A DNA stretch of 64,000 bases from Tetrapisispora phaffii CBS 4417 (lineage: Eukaryota; Ascomycota; Saccharomycetes; Saccharomycetales; Saccharomycetaceae), in assembly GCF_000236905.1 (NCBI RefSeq), contig NC_016520.1, forward strand, positions 124,001 through 188,000, written 5' to 3'. The notes below the pieces were generated by a model. It did not search any database, was not told where the DNA came from, and worked only from the letters and a program-made list of their open reading frames with translations. The position numbers and the translations under genes were made by a program. Below, piece after piece: positions 28,301 to 37,238 of this stretch (positions are counted from its first letter, which is position 1; every line of letters starts with the position of its first letter).

Positions 28301-31300
28301 GAAACAGAGGACATATCAAGTCATATGGATGCTCCGGTTAAACGTTCTCTAGTTCAATTAGCAAAAATTATTCAAAATCTGGCGAACAGCTTAGATTCAA
28401 CATCTAAATTCACAATTTTACAATCTGAACAAGACTTTTTGATCAAATGCAACAAAGAAATATTCAGTAACCTAAAAGAATTATCTAATTTAGACAGAAA
28501 CATTGATATTAAATGGTATAGGGAATCACAGAATAACGATGTGAAACTAAATTTTGATTTTTTCCATAGATTTTACTATGATCATTGTTTACAACTACGA
28601 GGACTTCTCCTTTCAAATTTACACTCACTTGACGATATAAAACTCTTAAAGCATAGCCTTTTCCTAAGTGACAGAGTATTAGGAGTACTTGGACAACCAA
28701 ATTGGCAGGCTACTATAGAAATTCCTAAATTTATTAAAGATAACATGGAAAAATATAGCCAGTTGTATGAATTTGTCAGTAGAACCGCCATAAAAGCGTC
28801 TACGGATAACACTAATTTAAACAGTAAATACGTTTATGAACTCATGTCAACAGATGGCAATCCTGTTTTAGCATTAGATTTTAAAAAATATAAGCAGGAA
28901 GGTGCTTCTGCTGATTTATTAGCCTATCGGACTATCCAAGTATACTCAAGATTCTGGACAAGTAAACATTATATTTTATTAAATCTTTCTGAGTATGATC
29001 ACACTGATGAAATTACCTATAGTGTTATATTTTTGTTGTTAAAACTAATTCCAGAAGAAGCATATCAAACTTGTTTTGGTGTTTATAATCTAAATGCGAC
29101 AAAATCATTTATACAATTTTGGAATAATAATGAAATAATAGAGAATAGGTACGTGACATTCAAGTGTCCTTATCATTTTGTAAATACTATCAATGATGAA
29201 CAATTGATTAGTGATTTGGGTTTTAGACAACAGATCCTCTATTTAATTGATGATATGCGTGTTTTACTCAATGATATCGAATTATATGATGTTGATAGTA
29301 AATCTATGATACCTGTGACCATGAGTTTGGGTAATAGGTATTTCCAAATATTAAGGGAAGAAGAAATGGACTTCAAGCCAAGTGGGGATGCTACAATTAT
29401 GAGAGTAAAGACAAATCAAGTTTTTGAAATATCAGATGTACGGAACGTATCAGTTTCTTACTCTCAGGCTAGTTTAAATGAATTTACTATCAATCTTATC
29501 AATGAAGAAATTCTAACACTAACTAGTCCGAAATACTTGGAAATTATTAAAATGTTTTCATTTTCAATTGCAAAAAGTGAAGATGATGTAGTTATTGAAA
29601 ATTTATCGACATCTTCAAGAAAGGAGAATGGTCTCACTTCGTTTGAATTTAATTTAGAAACTATATCTCATATTTTTGTGGTTGCCATTGTCGGTCTATT
29701 TAGCGAAGACAATGAGGTTAAAAATAATGCATATAACTTATTAGCTGAAACACAAATTGCATTTAAATTAGATTTTGGTGTCAACTTAAGATTTTCAAGG
29801 GAGCTTTACGTTCCAGATGATTGTAGTATGTTTGTTAAACAAATAACACAAGCTTTGTCTGTTTCTTCTCCCGAATTGACAGGTTACACTGTCAAGATGG
29901 TGGTGGATGCGTTGGAAAATGAAGTTTTTAAACCGGATAGAGTTCCTCAACTTTTAAGTTGTTTAAACTATTGGATACCTAATCTCTACGAATATGTTTA
30001 TTTAGCGGACGAGGAAAATGGACCAGAAGCATTTTCTTATTTAATTAAAGTTTTAATAAGGCTAACATTGGCTGATTCAGGTTTTACGTCAATTTACTTA
30101 CAACAAATCTGGAATGTTTTGTCTTTGGAAAATCCCTTGACAAGCATTATAGTTGAGGAAGTCATAAATTATGCTTTAGATCGTGATTCTGAAAATGGAG
30201 ATTGGGCATGTGCACTTCCATTGATAGCGAGCATGTCAACGGTTGATATTACAGCATATATAGTGAGAAAGCTGATGGATTTATTAGAGTCATTTTTGCC
30301 TTCATTTCATTTGGATGTGTCTACTCACAGTTGGAGTGAACTTACTATCCTGGTACGAATTGCGATACCGTTATTTTTTGAATCTCCTTTACTGGCTCAG
30401 ATGTTCCTCCCCGATATATTATTCATTATATCACTATTAATTGATCAAGGTCCAAAATCAATAAGAGGTTACTTCCATGAACTATTGATGAATGTTTGCC
30501 ATTCTTTAGCAATAAATGAATCCTTATCGGAGTCAAACAGAAGAGCCCTAGATAATATATGTTCTGTTTTTTCACAACAGAAAGGCAAATTTACTCTTGG
30601 ATTCCGTCACGAGATTAGTATTTTACCTCAAAATCTAAGCAATTTGTCATTTGCCAATAAATTTAATATTCTAGAGCATTTCATAACGAATATTCTTCTG
30701 ACCATGGAAAATGCGGATGAAGCGGAAGCTGCATATTGGAAAACCAAATATAAGAAATATTTGATGGATTCTATTTTCAATAACAGATCATATCTATCAG
30801 CACGTTCGATGATGATTTTAGGTATTATAGGGAAATACGATACTTCTGAAATGTTATGTAAAAATATGTTAACAGAAACACTAGAAGCTATTTCTTCAAC
30901 TGATTTCAACGAGGAGAATATGTTTTTAGTTACAGCACATATTTTTACGTATACGAAAGTTGTTCAAGGTTTAGATCCATCACTGGATATAATGAACAGA
31001 ATATTTTGGTATGGTACCACTTTGGTTGAATCCCAATATCCAATACTGTTTGAGGGAGGGTTATTTTTGATTGGGAATTGTTTGAAAAGATTATACATGT
31101 ATATTTTTGAATCTGGAAACAGTTCAGTGCCATTGAAAAGAATTTTACTTGAAAGTAGGAATTTTGCAGTTGATCTATTTTCAGAATTTGACAGGGCATG
31201 TGATATTACTTGGACTGAAGATAGTTTCCCACTGGTGCTAATATCTATTTTACTGAGAGGTCTTTCGGTGCCTTTTATGAAGCCTAAAGTTATTGAGAGT

Positions 31301-31963
31301 TTAGAACAGTTCTTGAGGAATGCGTATTTTGAGAGCAGAACTAAACCTGAAGTAACTGATTATTTGCCGTATATGTTTTTGATGTATCTTTTATCTCCAG
31401 GTGAACAATTTGCTACTATTTTAGACACCATTGAATTTGAAGATGAAATAATTTGTATTGACGAGAACTTAAAAATCCCAAAAAAACTACTTGATTGGTT
31501 AGCTTCGGATAGCATATATTCTAATATTTCTTTATATCAAGCTGCTGCATTGTTTAATAGTAATGTGTCAGATGAATCGACAAAATACAGGTTTACCATT
31601 ATCACTAAACATTTATTAAATATTAATCCCTATTGTGTTTTTAAGTATTATACACTAACTCGTTCTGAACTAAGAAAGGTCTCTATATGGGAAAATGATG
31701 TTAATGTGGTGAAGGTTTCTTTTGAAATTATTACAGAATTGGTTCAATTTGATGAATTTGATGACTTGAACAAGTATTTTTTGAATTCCCAAGAAAGTAT
31801 CAAAAGGCACGGACTTTCAGCTGTAGCAGATGTTCGTCCTTTGACCGTTAATAACACTGGCGGTAATCCAACGGCAGCTGAACAAGAAGGATATCATTAT
31901 ACATTCATGCGAAGACGTAAATTCATGGCTAGGTTGCTGACTCGTCTAATTTATGCAAACTAA
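22361..31963 (+). CDS. IRA2: Ras GTPase-activating protein Ira2/Ira1 (neurofibromin family)
   Basis: This 3200-residue protein is the yeast neurofibromin homolog, which stimulates GTP hydrolysis by Ras1/2 and so lowers cAMP-PKA signalling. The RasGAP domain is visible around residues 1780-2100: ILRRNSIATRSLSIFSKAKG contains the finger-loop arginines R1861 and R1862, and FVFLRFICPALVSPE (near 1966-1980) is the family hallmark. A Sec14-like segment follows (about 2180-2330, DLLAYRTIQVYSRFWTSKHY), as in neurofibromin. The long N-terminal third is S/N/T-rich with disordered stretches (about 310-390, 520-720, 1010-1150). S. cerevisiae Ira2 has 3079 residues. Position after the ATG19-like gene and before REX4 matches YOL081W. 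The frame is uninterrupted over 9.6 kb. Confidence 0.96.
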   Translation: MPYENGSPYDKEGTLNRNVAMTTTLVRHLLKERIYQLLPINSSYSTYIDVEADVYFLSSRSVLLNVAISQDIEPIVTNVLDLIDLVLQFGLPDDADDDDATTGDKLETITDSHVGDQAVQSICLLLRLLTDILEYNWDFVEKSMADNKVASLPSPTEDIIKIFEKQHNSFSGIIAGFSVHRTNFHEHKPKELNQEVATRLMTTLTRLKFQHVSFNLLTIISKNSPYFKSSLSFNDLIPNYEYFKTKINAYNVSNDLDSNNNNINPDTYSHIFELGNKIDSTITYIQRFVAASNSKEYKKHLTEIILNPITNDYIYKHRGSTTSALPSASSYSNDNKKSSPSTGTSAMPGPSHASKSSRSNSTHSASSFQSMGISLTPRIESDANKSLQWNEVLKNFDLFGCFFLSNTSLLGFLEMLKKLCKTLNRSIFTCVLLFYATKTLMYWIMARSRSFIEVSNSLIDINNIKKSPKFSASTDVTTLTTEQQTAMKLLNTFNELFYDLYTTFKISSVLTNPQYLPNMHTEYTTSPQPKSSNTVHMKSHVPPSNKASPINTDLRFSYNSESDPKLDYHMSSPPPTPLREKNMSPVYGNISYTNSIEQSFNGDALNSDDILMPNPVSLAYPHNKYVLSAMKSFELSQQISNSEDSSDNNIDNMENSENITKDSFLLPPTSISNRVTPIGRELNKSTTSSSSSNNTIEYNEKDVSHLKNVLDLYSAFDESESLVHTSILKFLATISMLDPELFQKINESSFNGIPDIDENNKIVKNNQKAYSSENAITIKNLSHGLKKLTNLKVHKTTKTSKALELLEISLNIYNGTQTTSDNAMIISLRILLTIYTLSASVSLSNKKLACVNFSRRLMPTFYSSLKVDSKAKLLENENKQISKILKMRHKLNSQFQLEFIAASLQLSTDDFLDYLGLDELCEKLDTRKLVLYTEGLRVFFHLPCCENLRKRAAIKLAKVFKKIFYNISEILLKELPIINDDNVSKSIESIIDGTIVNEFGPKSLFKPVSPSTGVVTNQSDTGSTPISLNNHLEQNQGNWVTHPIIASLASPSFFSPSGSAEIISRDIPSVNNELSLISPTAQRAPHNFLINKKHPLISNSARTNGSPISTPGTSKSSANPLLCDNSRQTPGSKLTDDDLSSLLKKKITSNLESSNDILLIGHSTEINNARRIIINIFSIFRKTANFIILPQNEDIERGNVETDFKQIVKPIFVSIIDIDPVLETTACSFMNMLITYMSHLPNNISSNALVDYNLFCSYSITLFSTALFDLNLPNRKREVFLDIVNKLMELKNSVLKLAGKAGRLERIIPVEKNTFVSLTSTLNRGLFVSLHTNKSNIQSLLTKTFSHFTDSINFYKSSIGEITENEFGNIDFIRAMSKGTYVLSGSVAFQRKCRTNILKYITKPDMVLYDCFHTIFNRWLHISKAVTLSRSDIADFRSCAGLLATASGTLLTMVEDDQYNSSISVEIKTDISRKVNYFIGKQCQWLNNEHLLTRENSRDILSSELHPLSFKLLFHNLKKKMVEIKDVDLSNDKADYYFIILEQISIIIRTILHQPYSKDLLFLFSMEIINFIDDLVILVEKISHKSLRYRKGIIYLSKMFKAIEDAEECLAIKGHYALKNRWLKVLIFWFQYSISKELDFDNLSKPHRDMNLPKRDEDMLYLDTSIESSKAIAYLTNGILLEAAYSASKEEYRRSIGFEFRNYFGILLKGIEKTIDIKNCPISLKHKINTLNENLSISLQNLSKANIEPALQYTLHMGYSENIDIRKSFLNVFINVVKNYPSHVSSQQKEKNEATESILTFLIENVQIVSYSIDLCEPSEMDGFAVSMLTTFESRNAGHIIVSQLIKEEIQKAPRSMDILRRNSIATRSLSIFSKAKGREFLIALISPILDELIESKDCFEIEKLSIDDKNTKTQILIFKKYLVKFLNSMKSSMNIFPPELLYICQMIYEEVSKRFPESALVAVGSFVFLRFICPALVSPETEDISSHMDAPVKRSLVQLAKIIQNLANSLDSTSKFTILQSEQDFLIKCNKEIFSNLKELSNLDRNIDIKWYRESQNNDVKLNFDFFHRFYYDHCLQLRGLLLSNLHSLDDIKLLKHSLFLSDRVLGVLGQPNWQATIEIPKFIKDNMEKYSQLYEFVSRTAIKASTDNTNLNSKYVYELMSTDGNPVLALDFKKYKQEGASADLLAYRTIQVYSRFWTSKHYILLNLSEYDHTDEITYSVIFLLLKLIPEEAYQTCFGVYNLNATKSFIQFWNNNEIIENRYVTFKCPYHFVNTINDEQLISDLGFRQQILYLIDDMRVLLNDIELYDVDSKSMIPVTMSLGNRYFQILREEEMDFKPSGDATIMRVKTNQVFEISDVRNVSVSYSQASLNEFTINLINEEILTLTSPKYLEIIKMFSFSIAKSEDDVVIENLSTSSRKENGLTSFEFNLETISHIFVVAIVGLFSEDNEVKNNAYNLLAETQIAFKLDFGVNLRFSRELYVPDDCSMFVKQITQALSVSSPELTGYTVKMVVDALENEVFKPDRVPQLLSCLNYWIPNLYEYVYLADEENGPEAFSYLIKVLIRLTLADSGFTSIYLQQIWNVLSLENPLTSIIVEEVINYALDRDSENGDWACALPLIASMSTVDITAYIVRKLMDLLESFLPSFHLDVSTHSWSELTILVRIAIPLFFESPLLAQMFLPDILFIISLLIDQGPKSIRGYFHELLMNVCHSLAINESLSESNRRALDNICSVFSQQKGKFTLGFRHEISILPQNLSNLSFANKFNILEHFITNILLTMENADEAEAAYWKTKYKKYLMDSIFNNRSYLSARSMMILGIIGKYDTSEMLCKNMLTETLEAISSTDFNEENMFLVTAHIFTYTKVVQGLDPSLDIMNRIFWYGTTLVESQYPILFEGGLFLIGNCLKRLYMYIFESGNSSVPLKRILLESRNFAVDLFSEFDRACDITWTEDSFPLVLISILLRGLSVPFMKPKVIESLEQFLRNAYFESRTKPEVTDYLPYMFLMYLLSPGEQFATILDTIEFEDEIICIDENLKIPKKLLDWLASDSIYSNISLYQAAALFNSNVSDESTKYRFTIITKHLLNINPYCVFKYYTLTRSELRKVSIWENDVNVVKVSFEIITELVQFDEFDDLNKYFLNSQESIKRHGLSAVADVRPLTVNNTGGNPTAAEQEGYHYTFMRRRKFMARLLTRLIYAN

Positions 31964-32127
31964 ATCTAGAGATTGATATATATTATCTAGTTTTATTTCA
32001 TGACAATTTATTATATCTTATATATTACAGTTTAATTATATGTTATAGATTTTATTATGCATTACAAAACACCACTGCTTATTTTGAGCTGTCTTATCTT
32101 TATAGTATGAAATCGTAATAGTAAATA

Positions 32128-32928
32128 TTACTTTGAGAAGTTATTTTTATGTAACCTTTCAAATTCCTTCTTATCAGACTTATATATTAACATAGTTGTT
32201 TTTGCATCTTCAACTGAGGAATGTTGTCCATCTTGGACATCTATTTTAAATAATTCTTTTGCTAATTTCTTTAAACTTGGTGCTTTCCCTTTTGAATATT
32301 TCTGTCTGAATGGAAGATGTCTAGAGGTATCTCTAATCATTGATTTTGGATGTGAGATAAATAAAGCCTCTAAATCATGCTTAACAGCGTGGCCAACTAA
32401 TATTCTTCCATCTAGAATCTCAAATACTTTTTTTTGAGCAAGCTCGAAAGGGATTGCATTCCGCATGTGCTCAGGTTTTATGCCACTTACCCATGTTCTC
32501 CAGTCTGTTACAGGTTCTCTTTGTTGAACAAATGCATCAAATAACACATGACCATAATAGTTTACTAATGAAACTCTTGCTAAAGCAGATTCCTTGCCTT
32601 CTGGACCAATTCCGACAAACTCACAGTCTATGGCAATATATTTACCTATACTTGATGCTCGTGTGTCAGAGATATCTTCTTTTAATTTTTCATCTAATAC
32701 TGTGTTAACTTCTGTTTCTACTTTGAATTGGAACTGGGTACCATTTTTCTTATGTTCTTTGGATTTATCGATTTCTTCATTCATTGCATACACCATATCC
32801 ATAATCTTACTACCTTTCCTTTTCTTATTGCCCTCAATTTTCCAAGAAGGTTTAATAACCTTCTTCTGTTTCTTTACAATCACTTTCTTAGTCTTTTGTA
32901 GTTCCAACCAGTTTGAAGATAATGCCAT
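32128..32928 (-). CDS. REX4: RNA exonuclease Rex4
   Basis: The 266-residue protein is a DEDDh 3'-5' exonuclease of the REXO4/ISG20 type. Catalytic residues are visible in IAIDCEFVGIG (D and E, about residues 97-107), VGHAVKHDLEAL (D, about 177) and HSSVEDAKTTM (H and D, about 236-241). The N-terminal 90 residues are very basic (KKVIVKKQKKVIKPSWK), fitting nucleolar localisation. In yeast Rex4 is a nucleolar protein connected with ITS1 processing of pre-rRNA. It is slightly shorter than yeast Rex4 (289). The 3' end is 164 bp from the convergent IRA gene. A PAC element upstream fits ribosome-biogenesis control. Confidence 0.95.
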   Translation of the reverse strand: MALSSNWLELQKTKKVIVKKQKKVIKPSWKIEGNKKRKGSKIMDMVYAMNEEIDKSKEHKKNGTQFQFKVETEVNTVLDEKLKEDISDTRASSIGKYIAIDCEFVGIGPEGKESALARVSLVNYYGHVLFDAFVQQREPVTDWRTWVSGIKPEHMRNAIPFELAQKKVFEILDGRILVGHAVKHDLEALFISHPKSMIRDTSRHLPFRQKYSKGKAPSLKKLAKELFKIDVQDGQHSSVEDAKTTMLIYKSDKKEFERLHKNNFSK

Positions 32929-33487
32929 TGTAATAAAAATATTTGTGCTTGAATATTCTTGATCAATATACTATTAAAAGCTCTTAAAATTATACAATCC
33001 TTCCGAGTCACAGTAACAGTCGCCTCCAGTGATCTTTATTAAAAGCCTTTTAACATATATTATTGACTTTACAATAAAGTATAGTAAATTTTTATATGAA
33101 TTGATTTTGCGATGAGCTTTGTATCATGCAACTAAAATTTTCTTGCAGCTGGATTCGGAAAGAACTCAAAACTGGAATTTAAGAACAATGTAAATATTAC
33201 ATAAAATCACAAAGATAAAAAACGATGGATTCAAACATGTCGTATATGTTACTGGTATAGTGAATTCTGAAATAGAACATATTGATAAATTACAGTTAAA
33301 TTCATAATTGGGTTCAGTACAGTTTAATAAGGAGTGATTTGATTATTTAGTTGACTACAAAATTATTTCCAACCTCTGAAAACTGTCGAACCTTTTTTAA
33401 GAGATAACGCTATTTGAGTTTTTTTTGTAACAAATAGGTAGCATTGAATATTGAAACAATCTTTATTAAATTATAAATGACGATATA
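32929..33487. other. Divergent REX4-AVO1 promoter region
   Basis: 559 bp. Contains a PAC element on the plus strand at 33109-33117 and a nearby AAAATTTTC tract. The rest is AT-rich without recognisable genes. Confidence 0.6.
33109..33117 (+). promoter_or_regulatory. PAC element (GCGATGAGC) upstream of REX4
   Basis: GCGATGAGC is the PAC motif bound by Dot6/Tod6 in ribosome-biogenesis promoters. It lies about 180 bp upstream of the REX4 ATG. An RRPE-like half (GAAAATTTT on the minus strand) occurs about 20 bp further. Confidence 0.65.
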
Positions 33488-36400
33488 ATGGATACTATTT
33501 CATCTATAAACAAGTTAAGATCGCAATTCCTTCAGATCGCTTCCGAAAAGGATCAGTTTAGAAGGATTATAAAACCATATACAACAGATGCTGAAGCTGA
33601 TTTTAATGACCTGGATCCAAAAATCAAGGAAATGTACACATCTCTTAATGGCAATAATGTACTTGTCAATTTATCATCACCTCCGATCTCAAAAGCATTC
33701 ATCGACAGCTATCAGTCAGTGAGTTATCGAAGAGTTAGAACAAGAAGTAACACAAAATTGAAGGATAAAACACGAGAATATGTAGATGGTATTATAAATG
33801 AGGAAAGTAATAGCAACCCAGATAATAATATGGCTGGCATAAGTAACATAGGCAACGAAACTATCAGTAATAATAAAAATTTTACAATTCTATCCCATTC
33901 AACAACGGAAGATGGGAATGTTAAATCGAGTAATGATGGTACAATAAACAATCTATCACCTATTTATAATAACACTTCAACTTCTGTTAGAACTTTAAAA
34001 TCTGATCTTACATCTTTGAATGAAGAAGCTACAACGAAAATTGCAAGAAAATCTACATTGCGTTTAGCTAGGCTTTTTATAGGTAAGAAAGATGGTAGTG
34101 AAACAAGTCAAAACGATATTATGAACACAGAAAATTTAAACCAGACAACTGGTACAGAATCAAGGCATAGTGATAAACCTAGAAAAGGCAGTACCAGCCA
34201 TAATCTACATCAATATAAATCTAGTATTTTCGATATGAATTTTGACTATGATGAGAACCAAGATGAGGAGGATGAAGAAGATGACGATGATGATGATGAT
34301 GGAATAACAGATAGTGTTGCACATGCTAAATTTTTCAGAATGAATAACCCTTCATATAACAAAATTGATGATGAATTGAAACAAGGATATGATAGTAATG
34401 GCAGCATCAGTACAGTTCCTACTGATGGAAATTTGGGTCATAATAATCCTATAATATCTACTACAAATCATATTTCTAAAAGAATTTCTCATTTTCCACA
34501 AAATGTTATGACGAGAGGTAATAACTCTTCTGATGTTAAAAGTAATTCTTCAAAGTTAGATAAAAATAACACTTCGAAAACTGCTAAAAAAGGAGATGAG
34601 ACTGGTTTCGTCGAAGGCAGTAGCATAACTGACGATAGTTCTATTCCTATTCTTAAAAATTCTGATCTAGATGATGATAATGATTTATCTGATATTGATT
34701 CTTATTTAAATGAACAAGATTTAGCAAATATTGCTATGGGCAATACAGATGACCAATCATTAATTTCAAGAAATTCGTATAAGTACAATTCTGAAGTAGA
34801 CATAACCAAGTCAGATAGCAATATTGACCGACCAAAAAATGTGCCTGATGACACTTATCTTACTAAGAGTGAACTTCCAGACGATGACCAATCGTCGTAT
34901 GGTAAATCTTTACTATTTTCTGATTATAGTACAGATGCATTTGGAGATAATAGAGAAGCTATGACAAACATTAATTCATTTAGGAGTTCCAATATGGTGC
35001 CAAACATTAGAAGTTTATCATATGACGATTATAGATTACTTCATGCTCCTGATGATTCCGCTCTTGATTTTTCTCTGGGTAGGGCAATTTCAAATATGTC
35101 AGATATTAAATTACACTATTCTAATGATATACGTGATGGAGATGTTGTCAGGGATTTTGGTTCTAAAAGTGTTTCCAGTAGACATTCGTCGATTACTTCA
35201 ATGCTCTCAAAGCAGCCTAGCAATGTGGGTATTGGGAAATCTGAGAATAAAATTTATAGCAGACCTTTTAGAAAAGTGTTCAAAGATGTTGATATAACTG
35301 AAAGAAGAATTAAAAGGGATGCAAGCGATATCACTGCTTCCACACTCTCTAAAAGTTCTCTTACTAGTAGGCGTGGTTCTGTTATAAATAATATATTGAG
35401 TTTTGAGAAAGACACTAATTTTCATCCACAAACACCAAGGGACTCAGCATTGTCTCAAATATTTAAGAAAAAACAGGAAAAAACTAAAGATTTTTTGGAA
35501 TCATTGAAATATTTTTCTTTCGTATGTGGGAAAGGGCTACCTAGTAGTGAAAATTTTAAACTTAAAATATATATTCAAACTTCTCAACAATATAAAAGGA
35601 GCCCCTTTGAGGTGTTTGTTAAGACAACTGCTACTGTATTCGAGGTTATTGGATTTATATTATATCTCTATTCCACTGAATTAAAACCTAAAGTGTTTCC
35701 AGAGGAGAAACTACCTCTAACCTTTATACAGGATCCTAATAACTTTTCTCTTCATATAGTTGATGAGGACGGTGATCCTCTGGAAGATAACTTTGGTAAA
35801 TTATCAAGAACAAAAATAATAAATACGATTTCAGATAATGAAGTTGTTTTGTGCCCATGTGATGAAAATGAAAAGGCAGCAAATGAATTTGAAACTCCTC
35901 TACCATATAACTTAGAAAATAAGTCATCTATTAGTTCTTTGAATGAGGCAAGTATAGTTTCGACAAAGACGCATTCGAATGAAAACACGATAAATCAATT
36001 AAGTTATTATACCCCCATTGTTGGAAATAGTTCTAATTTAAAAGAATCTGATTCATCAAACAAATTGAATATTAAAGTATATTTATATCCAAATATAAAT
36101 CCTAAATTTAATTTTACAATAATTGTAGTTTCCGTTACGTCAAACATCAATGATATACTGGTTAAATATTGCAGAATGAAAAACATGGATCCGAACTTAT
36201 ATATGCTAAAAATTCCGTCAAAGAATTTGATTCTTGATCTTAATGATACTGTGTTAAGACTTGATGGTAACCATGCAGTTGAAATTATTTCAAAACGTGA
36301 GGCCCGTGAGCTACGCCTAGAGAAAATAAAACCAAATATGAAAAAACCAGTATTGCCAACTATACAAAGTAACGATTTAACACCACTAACATTGGATCAA

Positions 36401-37051
36401 CAAAATGCTTACTTAAAACCAGATTCGCCAGTCGAAAAGGTTGGTGAAAAAAGTACAGTTTTATCTAAAAAGTCTCATAAATTTAAGAAGTCTTCTAAAT
36501 ATAAATTGAGTTTATCTAAGCAAAATGGAGATTCTAATCTACTGTCGCGCTCTGGAAGCTTTACAGGCGGTAAGAATTTCTTTAAGTCTTCAAATTCCTC
36601 AAAATCATCACTCCATGGGTCTCTTCCATACTTCCAAGGTGGAAAATCAGGGCCTGATCTTGATGACTATGCTGGAGAAGCTGAGGGACATTATCAAGAC
36701 TTAGTGTCTGGTGCATATCATAAATATAGAGTATGGAGAAGACAACAAATGTCACTAATAACCAAACATGAAAGAACATTAGCTCTTGATGGTGATTTTA
36801 TTTATATTATCCCACCAGATAGACACACACACTGGCATGAAAATATCAAGACAAAGTCAATTCATATTAGTCAAGTGATAGCCGTTAAAAGATCAAACAG
36901 GATACCAGAATATTTTAAAATTTATGCACAGAGAGGAAATGAAGACATAAAAAGATATTATTTTGAGGCTGTATCTGATGAAGAATGTAATGAAATTGTT
37001 TCAAGAATTCAAAATCTAATGGGTGCATACCGTATGAATCACAAAAAATAA
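33488..37051 (+). CDS. AVO1: TORC2 subunit Avo1 (Sin1 family)
   Basis: The 1187-residue protein matches yeast Avo1 (1176), an essential TORC2 subunit that presents substrates such as Ypk1 and binds membranes. The first 600 residues are low complexity (S/N/D rich) with an acidic run of D and E near residues 255-273. The CRIM domain follows at about residues 655-780 (SLKYFSFVCGKGLPSSE..KIYIQTSQQYKRSPFEVFV). A Ras-binding-like segment lies at 860-930, and a C-terminal PH domain at about 1080-1180 (YHKYRVWRRQQMSLITKHERTLALDGDFIYII), which binds PI(4,5)P2. INP54, elsewhere in this window, hydrolyses the same lipid. Order REX4-AVO1-BRX1 matches YOL080C-YOL078W-YOL077C. Confidence 0.95.
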   Translation: MDTISSINKLRSQFLQIASEKDQFRRIIKPYTTDAEADFNDLDPKIKEMYTSLNGNNVLVNLSSPPISKAFIDSYQSVSYRRVRTRSNTKLKDKTREYVDGIINEESNSNPDNNMAGISNIGNETISNNKNFTILSHSTTEDGNVKSSNDGTINNLSPIYNNTSTSVRTLKSDLTSLNEEATTKIARKSTLRLARLFIGKKDGSETSQNDIMNTENLNQTTGTESRHSDKPRKGSTSHNLHQYKSSIFDMNFDYDENQDEEDEEDDDDDDDGITDSVAHAKFFRMNNPSYNKIDDELKQGYDSNGSISTVPTDGNLGHNNPIISTTNHISKRISHFPQNVMTRGNNSSDVKSNSSKLDKNNTSKTAKKGDETGFVEGSSITDDSSIPILKNSDLDDDNDLSDIDSYLNEQDLANIAMGNTDDQSLISRNSYKYNSEVDITKSDSNIDRPKNVPDDTYLTKSELPDDDQSSYGKSLLFSDYSTDAFGDNREAMTNINSFRSSNMVPNIRSLSYDDYRLLHAPDDSALDFSLGRAISNMSDIKLHYSNDIRDGDVVRDFGSKSVSSRHSSITSMLSKQPSNVGIGKSENKIYSRPFRKVFKDVDITERRIKRDASDITASTLSKSSLTSRRGSVINNILSFEKDTNFHPQTPRDSALSQIFKKKQEKTKDFLESLKYFSFVCGKGLPSSENFKLKIYIQTSQQYKRSPFEVFVKTTATVFEVIGFILYLYSTELKPKVFPEEKLPLTFIQDPNNFSLHIVDEDGDPLEDNFGKLSRTKIINTISDNEVVLCPCDENEKAANEFETPLPYNLENKSSISSLNEASIVSTKTHSNENTINQLSYYTPIVGNSSNLKESDSSNKLNIKVYLYPNINPKFNFTIIVVSVTSNINDILVKYCRMKNMDPNLYMLKIPSKNLILDLNDTVLRLDGNHAVEIISKREARELRLEKIKPNMKKPVLPTIQSNDLTPLTLDQQNAYLKPDSPVEKVGEKSTVLSKKSHKFKKSSKYKLSLSKQNGDSNLLSRSGSFTGGKNFFKSSNSSKSSLHGSLPYFQGGKSGPDLDDYAGEAEGHYQDLVSGAYHKYRVWRRQQMSLITKHERTLALDGDFIYIIPPDRHTHWHENIKTKSIHISQVIAVKRSNRIPEYFKIYAQRGNEDIKRYYFEAVSDEECNEIVSRIQNLMGAYRMNHKK

Positions 37052-37238
37052 TAACTTTGTGAAAAAAAATATGTTAATAGTTATAAGTTTTTTGCAAATA
37101 AATTTAAAAAAAAGATGAAGTTTAATTACGGATTCTTATTTTTAGAATATAACTTTAAATATGTAAATATGTTTGAAAAGAATGGTAAAATGATATATAA
37201 TATTCTCCAGAGTGTATCTGTCGTCAGACTTTGATGAT

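Noticed and set aside
27910..28314. 134-codon antisense frame inside IRA2
   Set aside because: It is the mirror of the strongly conserved RasGAP coding sequence and has no independent support.
33145..33180. TTTCCGAA core on the minus strand resembling CDEIII
   Set aside because: Upstream bases do not fit CDEIII and there is no CDEI at the right distance.
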